Of a stretch of DNA of 64,000 nucleotides, positions 1 through 8,892 are shown one piece after another (within the stretch, counting starts at the first letter, position 1; every line of letters starts with the position of its first letter). This stretch comes from an uncultured Chloroflexota bacterium. Lineage in GTDB: Bacteria; Chloroflexota; UBA11872; UBA12225. Made by a program: the position numbers and the translations under genes. The notes beneath the pieces are model-generated. The model was not told where the DNA came from. It ran no database searches and saw nothing but the letters and a program-made list of their open reading frames with translations. The DNA lies in contig CADCTC010000293.1 of NCBI GenBank assembly GCA_902805635.1, forward strand, positions 1 to 64,000, in the 5' to 3' direction.

Positions 1-81
1 TCTTTAATGCCCATAATGCCCAACACTCCAAGATTATGGAGTCATCACACGGGCCGGCATACGAGAGCGAGAGAAAGCACA

Positions 82-654
82 ATGGCTATCGCCACCGGGG
101 CAACTGTGGCGTCCACCGCATCCACCCCTTCAGCGGCGTCGCAGGCCGCTGCGGGGCTACATGGAATATCCGGAAACACTGCAACCTTAGCACCCTCACA
201 GCGCACCTGCGCGCAGTGCCGCGCCGAGATCGTCCGGCGCCGGCGCACGTCCCGGCAGAACCAGGACCTGTGCACCGCGTGCGACCAGCGCGAGCGGCGC
301 GCTGCCTACTTCCGCAATTACTACGAGGAGCACAAGGACCGCATTCTCGATAAGAACCGGCGTTGGGCACGCGACAACAAGACACGCATCGTGTCACTGC
401 GCCAGACTCGGCGCGCGAAGAGCGTGGATGGCGCCTCAAGCAAGTCCTGCCTGGATTGCGATACGCCGGTTACCCGCGCCGAGCGCTGCCGCAAGTGCTA
501 CATCCGCTTCCGCTACGCCACCGATCCCACCTACCGCGCCCGGCGCCTGGCCACCACCCGTCGCTGGCTGGACAAGCGCCAGCAGGATCCCGCCGTCACG
601 CGTCGGACAACCACCCGCGTTACAAAGCGCTCTGCACAGATGATCGCCAACTAG
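82..654 (+). CDS. Basic CxxC-rich protein, unknown function
   Basis: Predicted 190-residue protein that I do not recognise. It carries two pairs of CxxC motifs, CAQC with CTAC near the middle and CLDC with CRKC further on, which suggests two zinc knuckles. Between them is a very basic, tyrosine-rich helical stretch (AYFRNYYEEHKDRI and onward). Such stretches flank HNH-type and other DNA-binding domains, but no HNH core is visible. I chose the ATG at 82 because GAGAGAAAG lies just upstream; an in-frame ATG at 7 would add 25 residues of poor composition. Nucleic-acid binding is inference only. Confidence 0.6.
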   Translation: MAIATGATVASTASTPSAASQAAAGLHGISGNTATLAPSQRTCAQCRAEIVRRRRTSRQNQDLCTACDQRERRAAYFRNYYEEHKDRILDKNRRWARDNKTRIVSLRQTRRAKSVDGASSKSCLDCDTPVTRAERCRKCYIRFRYATDPTYRARRLATTRRWLDKRQQDPAVTRRTTTRVTKRSAQMIAN

Positions 655-663
655 CGCGGCTCC

Positions 664-861
664 TCAGTCCACGTGGCATTGGCGCCGCGTCGTGCCGAAC
701 TGCTGCCGCGGGTCGTCATAGCGCTGCAGCTTCTGCATCAACGCGGCACGCGCCGCAGCCTGCTCCTGCGTCCCGACCTGGACACGCTCCAGAAACGTGA
801 TCAGCTTGTCGTAATCGGCACGGTCTTGTGGTGGGACGGAAAGTGGTGTCATGGTTGGCAC
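664..861 (-). CDS. Small hypothetical protein, 65 aa
   Basis: Short ORF with a GTG start preceded at 6 bases by AAGGG; an alternative ATG lies three codons in. The product is mostly helical by composition, with a region DRADYDKLITFLERVQ followed by Ala- and Gln-rich helix, and has no Cys, no membrane segment and no signal peptide. It converges on the CxxC gene to its left (9-bp gap). I cannot name a family, and the gene call rests on start context and coding-like composition only. Confidence 0.4.
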   Translation of the reverse strand: MPTMTPLSVPPQDRADYDKLITFLERVQVGTQEQAAARAALMQKLQRYDDPRQQFGTTRRQCHVD

Positions 862-1044
862 AGAGAACCCTTGCCGACCGCGGCTGCCCTTCGGCGCCGC
901 GGCCCCAGCCGTTCACGGTACCATCCCGTGCCGGTTGTGGCAGTGAAAACTTCACACCGAGTCGGGAACACTTCTTGCCGGTGAAGCGCCACGTGCGCAC
1001 GTATTCGTCGCTGCGCTCAGACAGGAGAGCACAGGAGGCACTGC
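862..1044. other. Divergent intergenic region
   Basis: This 183-bp gap lies between a minus-strand small gene and the plus-strand TIM-barrel gene, so it should hold promoters for both. I see a small dyad, GTGAA-N3-TTCAC near 945-957, but no convincing -35/-10 pair. Confidence 0.4.
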
Positions 1045-1881
1045 ATGCGGTTTGGCTTCAACCCACGGATCGACGCCACTACCAAGCCGGAGATGGTCCA
1101 GCGCCTGAGGGACGCCATGGTGGCAGCGTACGAGCTGGACTTCGACGTCATCGAGATTTCTCTCACCGACCGGATCTTCGAGCTCGGGCTGCGCACCGTC
1201 TTTGGGGGCGAGCTGTTGGACATCATGTCCACGTCGCCTTTGCGCTTCCACCTGCACCTGTTTCCACCGGACGAGCGCGAAGGCGATCCTGGAATCAGCA
1301 ATGCCAGCGCGTACCCGCGCAGCGTGCAGCTACGCCGTCTGACCCAGGTGATCGAGTACTTCGAGGCCAACCACCCGATGCAGCTCTACCTGGTACACGC
1401 CGGGATCCGCACGTCGGCCTTCGAGACGCACCTCAAGTCGCTCCGCCGCAGCCTTGATGCCCTGGACGTGCTCTATCCCGGCGTGCCGCTGGCCCTGGTG
1501 AACGACCGGCCCGGTGGTGTGCTGGAGCGCCCACCGGACTTCCTGGAGCTGCTCGACGCGTCTCCCAACTTGCGGTACGTGTTTAACACCGGCCTGGCCT
1601 ATCGATCGGTGGACTACAACCGTGAGGCGTACTCGTGGTTGCTGCGCAGCCTGGCCCGCTTCGAGGACCGGCTAGCTGAGATCCAGTGGAGCAACGGCGC
1701 CCCGGGTGCGGGGCTCAACAAGCCGCTGCATGCCGACCTGGACCGTGGCCTGGACGTGCGGCGCACCATACAGGTTATCGGGCGCAATCCCGCGGTGGTC
1801 CACCTCTTCGACACCGTAGGCGGCAGTGTGTCCGCGCTGGCCCGCGAGCGCCGCGTGGTCTACAACGGAGCGCGCTTCTGA
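1045..1881 (+). CDS. Sugar phosphate isomerase/epimerase-like TIM-barrel protein
   Basis: 278 residues, the usual size for the xylose isomerase-like/AP endonuclease 2 superfamily. The N-terminus MRFGFNPRIDATTKPEM is followed by a strand with acidic end (FDVIEISL), HLHLFPP, YLVHAGI and a late WSNGAP segment, which fits a TIM barrel with His/Glu/Asp metal ligands at strand ends. Substrate cannot be told. The ATG has a strong upstream AGGAGG. Its TGA overlaps the proposed start of mnmE, so the two are probably co-transcribed. The family call is by overall pattern, so moderate confidence. Confidence 0.6.
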   Translation: MRFGFNPRIDATTKPEMVQRLRDAMVAAYELDFDVIEISLTDRIFELGLRTVFGGELLDIMSTSPLRFHLHLFPPDEREGDPGISNASAYPRSVQLRRLTQVIEYFEANHPMQLYLVHAGIRTSAFETHLKSLRRSLDALDVLYPGVPLALVNDRPGGVLERPPDFLELLDASPNLRYVFNTGLAYRSVDYNREAYSWLLRSLARFEDRLAEIQWSNGAPGAGLNKPLHADLDRGLDVRRTIQVIGRNPAVVHLFDTVGGSVSALARERRVVYNGARF

Positions 1882-3326
1882 TACGCCTGGACGACACTAT
1901 CGCCGCCATCGCCACGCCGCCGGGCGAAGCGGCAATCGGGATCGTCCGCCTCTCTGGGACCGCTGCGCGCGAGATCGCGGAGCGCCTCTTTCGACCGTCA
2001 CACCGGCTTCGGGGGCTGGTCTGGCAGTCGCACCGGCTCTACCATGGGCACGTTGTCGATCCCACGACCGGCGCGCGGGTGGACGAGGTGCTGCTGGCCT
2101 ATATGCGCGCGCCGCGCTCCTACACCGGCGAGGACGTGGTGGAGCTGCACTGCCACGGCAGCCGTGCCGGCCTGCGCGAGATGCTGCGTCTGGCGGTGCA
2201 CGCGGGGGCGCGTCCCGCCGAACGTGGTGAGTTCACGCTGCGCGCCTTCCTGGCTGGCCGGCTGGACTTGGCTCAGGCGGAGGCGGTGGTCGATGCCGTA
2301 CAGGCGCGCACGCCCGCCGCGCTTTCGCTCGCGGTGGAGCAGCTCGGCGGCGGCCTGTCGGCGGCGGTGCGCGCCGTCCGGCGCGAGCTGCTGGAGGTGC
2401 TGGCCCAGCTGGAGGCGACGATTGACTTCTCCGAGGACGACGTGCCCGACCCGCCGCCAGAGCCACTGCTGGAGCAGCTGGCGCGTGGCCGGGCACAGAT
2501 CGATGGCCTGCTCGCTACCGCACGCGCCGGCCAGATCATGCGCGAGGGAGTCCGCATCGCGCTGGTAGGGCGCCCCAACGCCGGCAAGAGCAGCCTGCTC
2601 AACGCGCTGCTGCAGAGCGAGCGCGCCATCGTCACGCCCATCGCCGGCACCACGCGCGACGTGATCGAAGAAGCCATCGACCTGGAGGGCATTCCCGCCG
2701 TCATCGCGGATACCGCCGGCATCTCCGAGAGCCACGATCCCATCGAGCGGCTGGGAGTGGCTCGCAGCCGCGCCGCTGTCACTGCCGCTGACGTGGTAGC
2801 GCTAATCGTCGATGGCAGCGTGCCACTCGCCGCGGGGGACTCCGCGCTGGCCAGCGAGGTGCGCCGCCGGTCTACCAGAGACATGGACGGAGGCGAGGAA
2901 GCAGGCGCGGCCAACGGCGGCGCAGCGATCGTGGTGTTGAACAAGAGCGACCTACCGCTGTGCGTCTCCCCGACCGAGGCGGGCAGTCTCCTGCCGGGCG
3001 CCGCGGTGGTCGCCGTCTCGGCCCTCGCAGGGAGCGGACTGGACGATCTTCGGCACGCGCTCGCTCGTACCGCACTTGCCGGGCAGCCTGCCGCCCACGC
3101 GACGCACGGCGCTACGGTAGTCGCCAGCGCGCGTCACCGCGACGCGCTGGAGCGTGCGCGCCATGCGGTCGCGGACGCGGCGGCGGCGCTCGCGGAGCGC
3201 CGAGTGGCGGACGTGGTCTGCACAGATTTACGAGTGGCCCTGAACGCCCTGGGTGAGGTGACTGGCGACAGCGTGACGGAGGCGCTGCTCAGTGAGATTT
3301 TCGGGCGCTTCTGTATCGGGAAGTAG
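1878..3326 (+). CDS. mnmE: tRNA uridine-5-carboxymethylaminomethyl modification GTPase MnmE
   Basis: MnmE acts with MnmG (not in this window) to install cmnm5 groups on U34 of several tRNAs. The folate-binding N-terminal domain begins DDTIAAIATPPGEAAIGIVR. The G domain has P-loop GRPNAGKSSLLNALL, DTAG switch and NKSD specificity motif, and the protein ends in the catalytic CIGK motif. About 482 residues, slightly longer than usual because of a Gly/Ala-rich insert after the DTAG region. No ATG, GTG or TTG sits at the homologous start. The best candidate is CTG at 1878, with GGAG 7 bases upstream, overlapping the TGA of the previous gene; CTG 1887 or ATA 1881 are alternatives. The function is secure but the start is not. 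Confidence 0.93.
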   Translation: MIRLDDTIAAIATPPGEAAIGIVRLSGTAAREIAERLFRPSHRLRGLVWQSHRLYHGHVVDPTTGARVDEVLLAYMRAPRSYTGEDVVELHCHGSRAGLREMLRLAVHAGARPAERGEFTLRAFLAGRLDLAQAEAVVDAVQARTPAALSLAVEQLGGGLSAAVRAVRRELLEVLAQLEATIDFSEDDVPDPPPEPLLEQLARGRAQIDGLLATARAGQIMREGVRIALVGRPNAGKSSLLNALLQSERAIVTPIAGTTRDVIEEAIDLEGIPAVIADTAGISESHDPIERLGVARSRAAVTAADVVALIVDGSVPLAAGDSALASEVRRRSTRDMDGGEEAGAANGGAAIVVLNKSDLPLCVSPTEAGSLLPGAAVVAVSALAGSGLDDLRHALARTALAGQPAAHATHGATVVASARHRDALERARHAVADAAAALAERRVADVVCTDLRVALNALGEVTGDSVTEALLSEIFGRFCIGK

Positions 3327-3452
3327 ACCGGCGAGCCCGCCCGTACCCTCCTGCGAACAACCCCGACGCCGGCCGGCGATTCCCATTGCTGCCGCCTCTG
3401 GGAGTAGGGTACGCTTGAACCCTACTACCTCAGTGATTACCGGGAGGCAGGC

Positions 3453-3830
3453 TTGAACCCCAGACGTCCCTCGCGGGCTCCGGGAGGCGCTTCGCGCGGA
3501 CAGAGCGGTGGCTCGAACCTCGGCGACGACTCCCCGGCCCAGACAAACCTCGGCATGCTGCTCCAACGCGCGCTCAAGGATGCCGAGCAGACCGCCCAGA
3601 GTGCAGATTCGGTCGCGCCCCAAAACGCGATGGAAGCGATAGAAGAGCGCGACACTAAGCTGTGCGCTAACTGCTTCAACGCCAAGACCTTTAAAGACAC
3701 CGACAGTCGGATGATGACGCGTTGCGCCCAGGACCTGTGGCTGCGGCCCGCCTACACGCTGGAGGATCTCAACAACAACCGGGTGCGCCGCTGGCATGCG
3801 GACTGCCCCGAGTACGACGACGAGGAATAG
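3453..3830 (+). CDS. Small Cys-containing protein, unknown function
   Basis: 125 residues, starting at a TTG with GGGAGG about 6 bases upstream. The first half is Gly/Ser/Arg-rich and probably disordered. The second half has CANCFNAKTF, then single Cys residues in MMTRCAQDLW and HADCPEY, which could form a four-Cys zinc site, and an acidic tail YDDEE. I do not recognise the family. Compact Cys-rich proteins of this kind are often nucleic-acid or protein binders, but nothing here fixes a role. Confidence 0.6.
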   Translation: MNPRRPSRAPGGASRGQSGGSNLGDDSPAQTNLGMLLQRALKDAEQTAQSADSVAPQNAMEAIEERDTKLCANCFNAKTFKDTDSRMMTRCAQDLWLRPAYTLEDLNNNRVRRWHADCPEYDDEE

Positions 3831-3849
3831 GCGCTAGTTTCGCCTCCTC

Positions 3850-3916
3850 CGTTCGTGGTGAGCCTGTCGAACCAGACCGTTCGGCAGGCTCAGGGGCACC
3901 TCGTCGAAGGGTGAGG
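3850..3916. repeat. REP-like palindromic repeat
   Basis: Intergenic palindrome with 14-nt arms at 3859-3872 (TGAGCCTGTCGAAC) and 3879-3892 (GTTCGGCAGGCTCA), 13 of 14 positions pairing, followed by a half copy to 3916. The same core (GAGCCTGTCGAA) recurs at 5491-5530. It lies between convergent genes and may double as a terminator stem. Confidence 0.75.
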
Positions 3917-3919
3917 GCG

Positions 3920-4786
3920 TTAGCTCTCCGGCGCCAGCGGCAGGCGCAGCGCCAGGCGCACGCCCTGACCGGTTTCTGGCACCGGGCTCTCCACCACCAC
4001 GCTGCCGCCGTGCGCCTCCGCCACGCCACGCAAGATGTATAGGTCCGCGCGCGCCAGCCGGCGCTCGGCGGTCAAGCTGGGGTCCTCCAGCAGCTGGTCG
4101 AAGAGCCGAGCGCGCTCCAGTGGCGCTAATGGGTCGCCTCGATCCTCTACCACGAGCGCCGCCTGTTCACCCTCACGACTCAGGCGGCACACCACCGCCA
4201 CCGAGGGATCGGTGCGGTAGGCGAAGAAATCTAAGAGTACGCGCGCCATCTGCGGCACACGCTTGGCGTCGGCGGTCGCGTAAAGCGACGGTGTTTCCAG
4301 CTCCAGCGCCGGCGGAAGTCGCTCTGCCCGCCATGCGCCGAGCGCGACGCGTAGCGCGGACGCCAGGTCCACTCGCGTCGGGATCAGTGCGATGCGCTGC
4401 AGCCGCACGCGCGAAATATCCAGGAGCACGTTTGTCATGGCGGAAAGCCGATCAGACTGCTCAATAATCGTCTGCAACCCCGACGCAATCGCGCCGTCGA
4501 CAGCCACTGTCCCGGTCCGGTTGCGCTGCATCAGCTGCGCGTAGCCGCGGATTGAGGTCAGCGGCGTGCGCAGGTCGTGCGCCAGCAGCGAGATGAACTC
4601 GTCCAGCTCGTGCTGCTCGTCGCGGCAGCGTGCCAGCGTCTCTTGCAGCGCAGCGAGCTCGCGCCGCAGCGAGGCGGCGTCCGCCTCACTGCCGCCTTCT
4701 CCGTCTCCACTCTGGGCCGTCACGTCGGCCCAAAGGAGCAGCACGCCGCGTGCCACGCCGCCGCGCGGAACGCCGCCTACAAGCAC
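3920..4786 (-). CDS. HisKA-type sensor kinase with degenerate ATP-binding domain
   Basis: The open frame extends upstream, but a GTG at 4786 (GAGG 4 bases upstream) gives 288 residues and avoids running into the divergent gene. The N-terminus (VLVGG to LLLWADVT) resembles only the last strands of a PAS domain. The dimerisation domain has a proper H-box (LLAHDLRTPLTSI). The catalytic domain is degenerate: VLLDFFAYRTD replaces the N-box and lacks the Asn, EDRGDPL lacks the second Gly of G1, and RADLYILRGVAEAHGG has lost the glycine-rich G2. It may not bind ATP and could act as a phosphatase or scaffold. No response regulator is adjacent. Confidence 0.78.
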   Translation of the reverse strand: MLVGGVPRGGVARGVLLLWADVTAQSGDGEGGSEADAASLRRELAALQETLARCRDEQHELDEFISLLAHDLRTPLTSIRGYAQLMQRNRTGTVAVDGAIASGLQTIIEQSDRLSAMTNVLLDISRVRLQRIALIPTRVDLASALRVALGAWRAERLPPALELETPSLYATADAKRVPQMARVLLDFFAYRTDPSVAVVCRLSREGEQAALVVEDRGDPLAPLERARLFDQLLEDPSLTAERRLARADLYILRGVAEAHGGSVVVESPVPETGQGVRLALRLPLAPES

Positions 4787-4835
4787 CGGCCTCGCAAGCG
4801 GTATCCTGAGAGGCGAAGAAGTACAGGGAAGCACC

Positions 4836-5381
4836 ATGAGCAATACGGCTGCGCCGCCGGCCAACGCGGCAATTTCCATCAGGACGACGCTGGCCAACTC
4901 CAAGTGGTTGGGCAAGCCATCTCCCAAGTCGGGCAAAGAGATCGCCCTGGGCGACCAGGTGGTGCTGTGTCCCAAGTGCTACACGCCACACCTGCTGGCC
5001 GATTGGCGTGAGAACGACAACAAGTGCGCGGTAGACGGCACGCCCGCGCGAGTAATCGAGCGTGCGGCGCGCGCCACGGGCGACGCCGCTCCCGCCGCAG
5101 CAGCCGCTGCCCCGGCGACATCAGCCGCTCCCGCGGCGGCCGCGGCGCCGGCCCGACCAGCCGCGGCCGCCGCTGCTCCAGCCGCAGCCGGGAGCGCACC
5201 GGCGGTGCAGGCAGCCAGCGTCGTCGTCGATCCTTACCGGTTCGCGCGCGTGGTGGAGGCGACGCCGGTTTCAGAAGTTTGGCGGCGCAATATCATGACG
5301 GTGTTCTGGATTCTGGTGATCTGGGCCGTCTTTGTCACCATCATCTACCTGGCCGAACTGGGGCCTGGCGCCCGCATCTAG
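4836..5381 (+). CDS. Half-RING, tail-anchored membrane protein
   Basis: 181 residues from the ATG after CAGGGAAG. Residues about 40-70 hold LCPKCYTPHLLADWREND followed by NKC, resembling the second half of bacterial RING-like zinc fingers (CxxC, PH, W, EN, C); the first Cys pair normally present upstream is absent. Then comes a long Ala/Pro linker and one membrane helix close to the C-terminus (IMTVFWILVIWAVFVTIIYL), so the zinc module is probably cytosolic on a tail anchor. It is divergent from the degenerate kinase gene with a 49-bp gap, so shared control is possible. Zinc binding is inferred and function is unknown. Confidence 0.72.
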   Translation: MSNTAAPPANAAISIRTTLANSKWLGKPSPKSGKEIALGDQVVLCPKCYTPHLLADWRENDNKCAVDGTPARVIERAARATGDAAPAAAAAAPATSAAPAAAAAPARPAAAAAAPAAAGSAPAVQAASVVVDPYRFARVVEATPVSEVWRRNIMTVFWILVIWAVFVTIIYLAELGPGARI

Positions 5382-5430
5382 GCCGCGCTGCGCCTCTGCC
5401 GCGTCGGCGTCTGGTGCATGCGCAAATAGT

Positions 5431-5461
5431 AAAGGGCCAGGCGCGATGCGCCTGGCCCTTT
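5431..5461. terminator. Bidirectional hairpin terminator
   Basis: Perfect 14-bp stem (arms 5431-5444 and 5448-5461) with a 3-nt loop. Each strand begins AAA and ends TTT. It sits between the convergent RING-like gene and groEL, so it can serve both. Confidence 0.85.
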
Positions 5462-5490
5462 GCGAGCAGTGTGCTTAAGCGTCACCTCGT

Positions 5491-5530
5491 CCGTTCGCCC
5501 TGAGCCTGTCGAAGGGCTCACGACGAACGG
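5491..5530. repeat. REP-like palindromic repeat, second copy
   Basis: Outer arms CCGTTCG and CGAACGG with an inner TGAGCC/GGCTCA pairing. It shares the CTGAGCCTGTCGAA core with the copy at 3850-3916. It lies between the terminator and the groEL stop codon. Confidence 0.75.
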
Positions 5531-5548
5531 GTCAGGGCAACCGCCTCT

Positions 5549-7174
<1,626 letters not shown>

Positions 7175-7313
7175 TGTGTACCTCCTGCTTTCCTGCATTG
7201 CTCGCTGATGCGAGCTCTATGCTGTGTGTCTTGCCGCGGGGATTTGATTGCCCCCTGCGTGCTCAGCCCGCGCCACGAGACAGGTGCCTTCCGGCTTGTG
7301 CCAACGCCCCGGA

Positions 7314-7340
7314 TTAGCAGTCTCGCGGCGAGAGTGCTAG
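7314..7340. promoter_or_regulatory. CIRCE operator, promoter-distal to proximal copy 1
   Basis: TTAGCAGTC-N9-GAGTGCTAG matches the HrcA-binding CIRCE consensus TTAGCACTC-N9-GAGTGCTAA at 16 of 18 positions. It lies just downstream of the groEL -10 box, in the start of the leader. Confidence 0.92.
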
Positions 7341-7345
7341 GCAGG

Positions 7346-7374
7346 AGTATACGCAGAGAATTAGCAGTGTGCAA
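7346..7374 (-). promoter_or_regulatory. groEL sigma-70 promoter
   Basis: Read on the minus strand: TTGCAC (7374-7369), 17-bp spacer, TATACT (7351-7346). The -35 box overlaps the second CIRCE and the -10 abuts the first, so HrcA at either site would block RNA polymerase. The leader is about 165 nt. Confidence 0.85.
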
Positions 7375-7387
7375 GCGAGACTGCTAA
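7361..7387. promoter_or_regulatory. CIRCE operator, copy 2
   Basis: TTAGCAGTG-N9-GACTGCTAA, 16 of 18 CIRCE positions. It covers the groEL -35 box. The two CIRCE copies are offset by 47 bp. Confidence 0.9.
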
Positions 7388-7446
7388 CACCACGCTCCTC
7401 GGCCCTGGAAACCGCTGCACAAGGCACCGACAGGTCTGCGCGTTTG

Positions 7447-8859
7447 TCAGCCGACCTGCTCTATCAGGGTGAGCGAGGACGGCGTGCCTCCGGTGCTGAG
7501 AGTCTCGCGCACGGTGCTCTTGTCGGGGTCGATGACGCTGATCGAGCCGGAGCCGGAGTTGGCGACGTAGAGGCCGCTGCGGGCCAGGATAGCGCCCTGC
7601 GGGGCGCGACCGACGGGGATCAGGTCGGTCACCTGGCCAACCGCCAGGTCAACCAGCTGCACCGAGCCGAGCAATTGGTTAACAACGAAAACGCGCTTGC
7701 CGTCAGGGTGAGGCACCACGCCGGAGGCGCCGGTGCCGACCTCGATGGTGCGCCCCATCTCGGCGGTATGGGCGTCCATCTCCATCAGCCGCTCGCTGCT
7801 CAGGAACACCATGAACAGACGGCTCCCATCGGGGGAGACCGCCATGTCGGTGGGCCACTGCGCCAGGCGCGCAGTCTTGAAGACGCTGCCGGCGGCAACT
7901 TCGATGAACGAGACGGCGGTAGACGAGCGATGCCGCGCGAAGAGCACCGCTCCGTCAGGCCGGAAGCGCATGCCAGCCGTCATCTGTCCCATGTTGATGC
8001 GCCGCAGCACATCCCAGGAGACGGTATCCACCTCGTGCAGCGTGCCGGTCTCAGTAGAGTCCGGGGCGAACGTGGCCACCCACAGGCGCCCATCCTTAGG
8101 GTTCACCGCAAGCGCGCTGATCGGCCCGCCGTTGAGCTGCACCTGGCGCTCCACAGTCAGATCGGTTCCGCTCAGCACCCACAGGTCCGGGCTGCCCGAC
8201 CAGGTGGCGTACACCTTGCTCGCGTCGCGCGCCGGTGCTTGAAGGGTGAGTCGCCCTTGGCCCAGCGGGTCGCTGTGCTTGAGCAGCAGACTCGACGCGG
8301 CATCCACCAGGCTCAGGCGCGGGGTGGTGGTATGGCCGACGAACAAGCGCGAGAGCAGCGTGCCCGCTACGCGCGCCGCGGGCTCCAGCCGCACCTGAAT
8401 CAGCTGCGCCGGCGCCTGTACCGGCGTGCCAGGGCCGGGCACCGTCACCGGTCGCTCCACGTTCACCGGCCCGGCCATCCCGGGGGAGAACCCCTCGCGC
8501 CGCGCGGTGACGCTATAGCCCGTACTTACCGGTACGCTCAGGAACGCCTCGCCGGACGGCCCGGTCTCCTGCGACGCGGCGACGGCATTGAAGCGATCCC
8601 GCAGTTCCACCAGGGCGAGCGCCACCGGCTGGCCAGCAGGATCGGTCACCTGGACACGCACGCGGGAGCGCGGCGGGCCGGGCGTAGGAGTCGGCGTGTT
8701 GCCCGGACCCAGCACTGGAGCGCCGGCGATGGGCACCACCGCCTCGCCGGTGGCGACCGAGCGCACGCTCAGCTTGGCGCCGGCCAGCACCAGACCGACC
8801 GCGGCCAGCGCCAGCACAGGCCACCAGCGGCGGAGCAGTGACGGCCGGCGGGCTTCCAC
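7447..8859 (-). CDS. Membrane-anchored beta-propeller protein with carboxypeptidase-regulatory-like domain
   Basis: 470 residues from a GTG start. One N-terminal membrane helix (WWPVLALAAVGLVLAGA) and a short Thr/Pro linker precede a beta-sandwich resembling carboxypeptidase regulatory domains (VRVQVTDPAGQPVALALVEL to YSVTARREGF). The C-terminal ~270 residues are a YVTN/WD40-like propeller with repeats such as VSPDGSRLFMVF, PHPDGKRVFVVN and VANSGSGSISVIDPD. It is probably anchored outside the cell with the propeller exposed. It is the last gene of the minus-strand MoxR/VWA run, 33 bp after the double-VWA gene, so it is likely co-transcribed. Ligand unknown. Confidence 0.82.
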   Translation of the reverse strand: MEARRPSLLRRWWPVLALAAVGLVLAGAKLSVRSVATGEAVVPIAGAPVLGPGNTPTPTPGPPRSRVRVQVTDPAGQPVALALVELRDRFNAVAASQETGPSGEAFLSVPVSTGYSVTARREGFSPGMAGPVNVERPVTVPGPGTPVQAPAQLIQVRLEPAARVAGTLLSRLFVGHTTTPRLSLVDAASSLLLKHSDPLGQGRLTLQAPARDASKVYATWSGSPDLWVLSGTDLTVERQVQLNGGPISALAVNPKDGRLWVATFAPDSTETGTLHEVDTVSWDVLRRINMGQMTAGMRFRPDGAVLFARHRSSTAVSFIEVAAGSVFKTARLAQWPTDMAVSPDGSRLFMVFLSSERLMEMDAHTAEMGRTIEVGTGASGVVPHPDGKRVFVVNQLLGSVQLVDLAVGQVTDLIPVGRAPQGAILARSGLYVANSGSGSISVIDPDKSTVRETLSTGGTPSSLTLIEQVG

Positions 8860-8892
8860 AGGGTTAGTTCTATTCTAGCGGGCTGGAAGCCT

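Noticed and set aside
7369-8841. 490-codon frame opposite the beta-propeller gene
   Set aside because: It crosses the groEL promoter region and reads as low-complexity Arg/His/Gln with no domain, while the minus strand shows clear propeller repeats.
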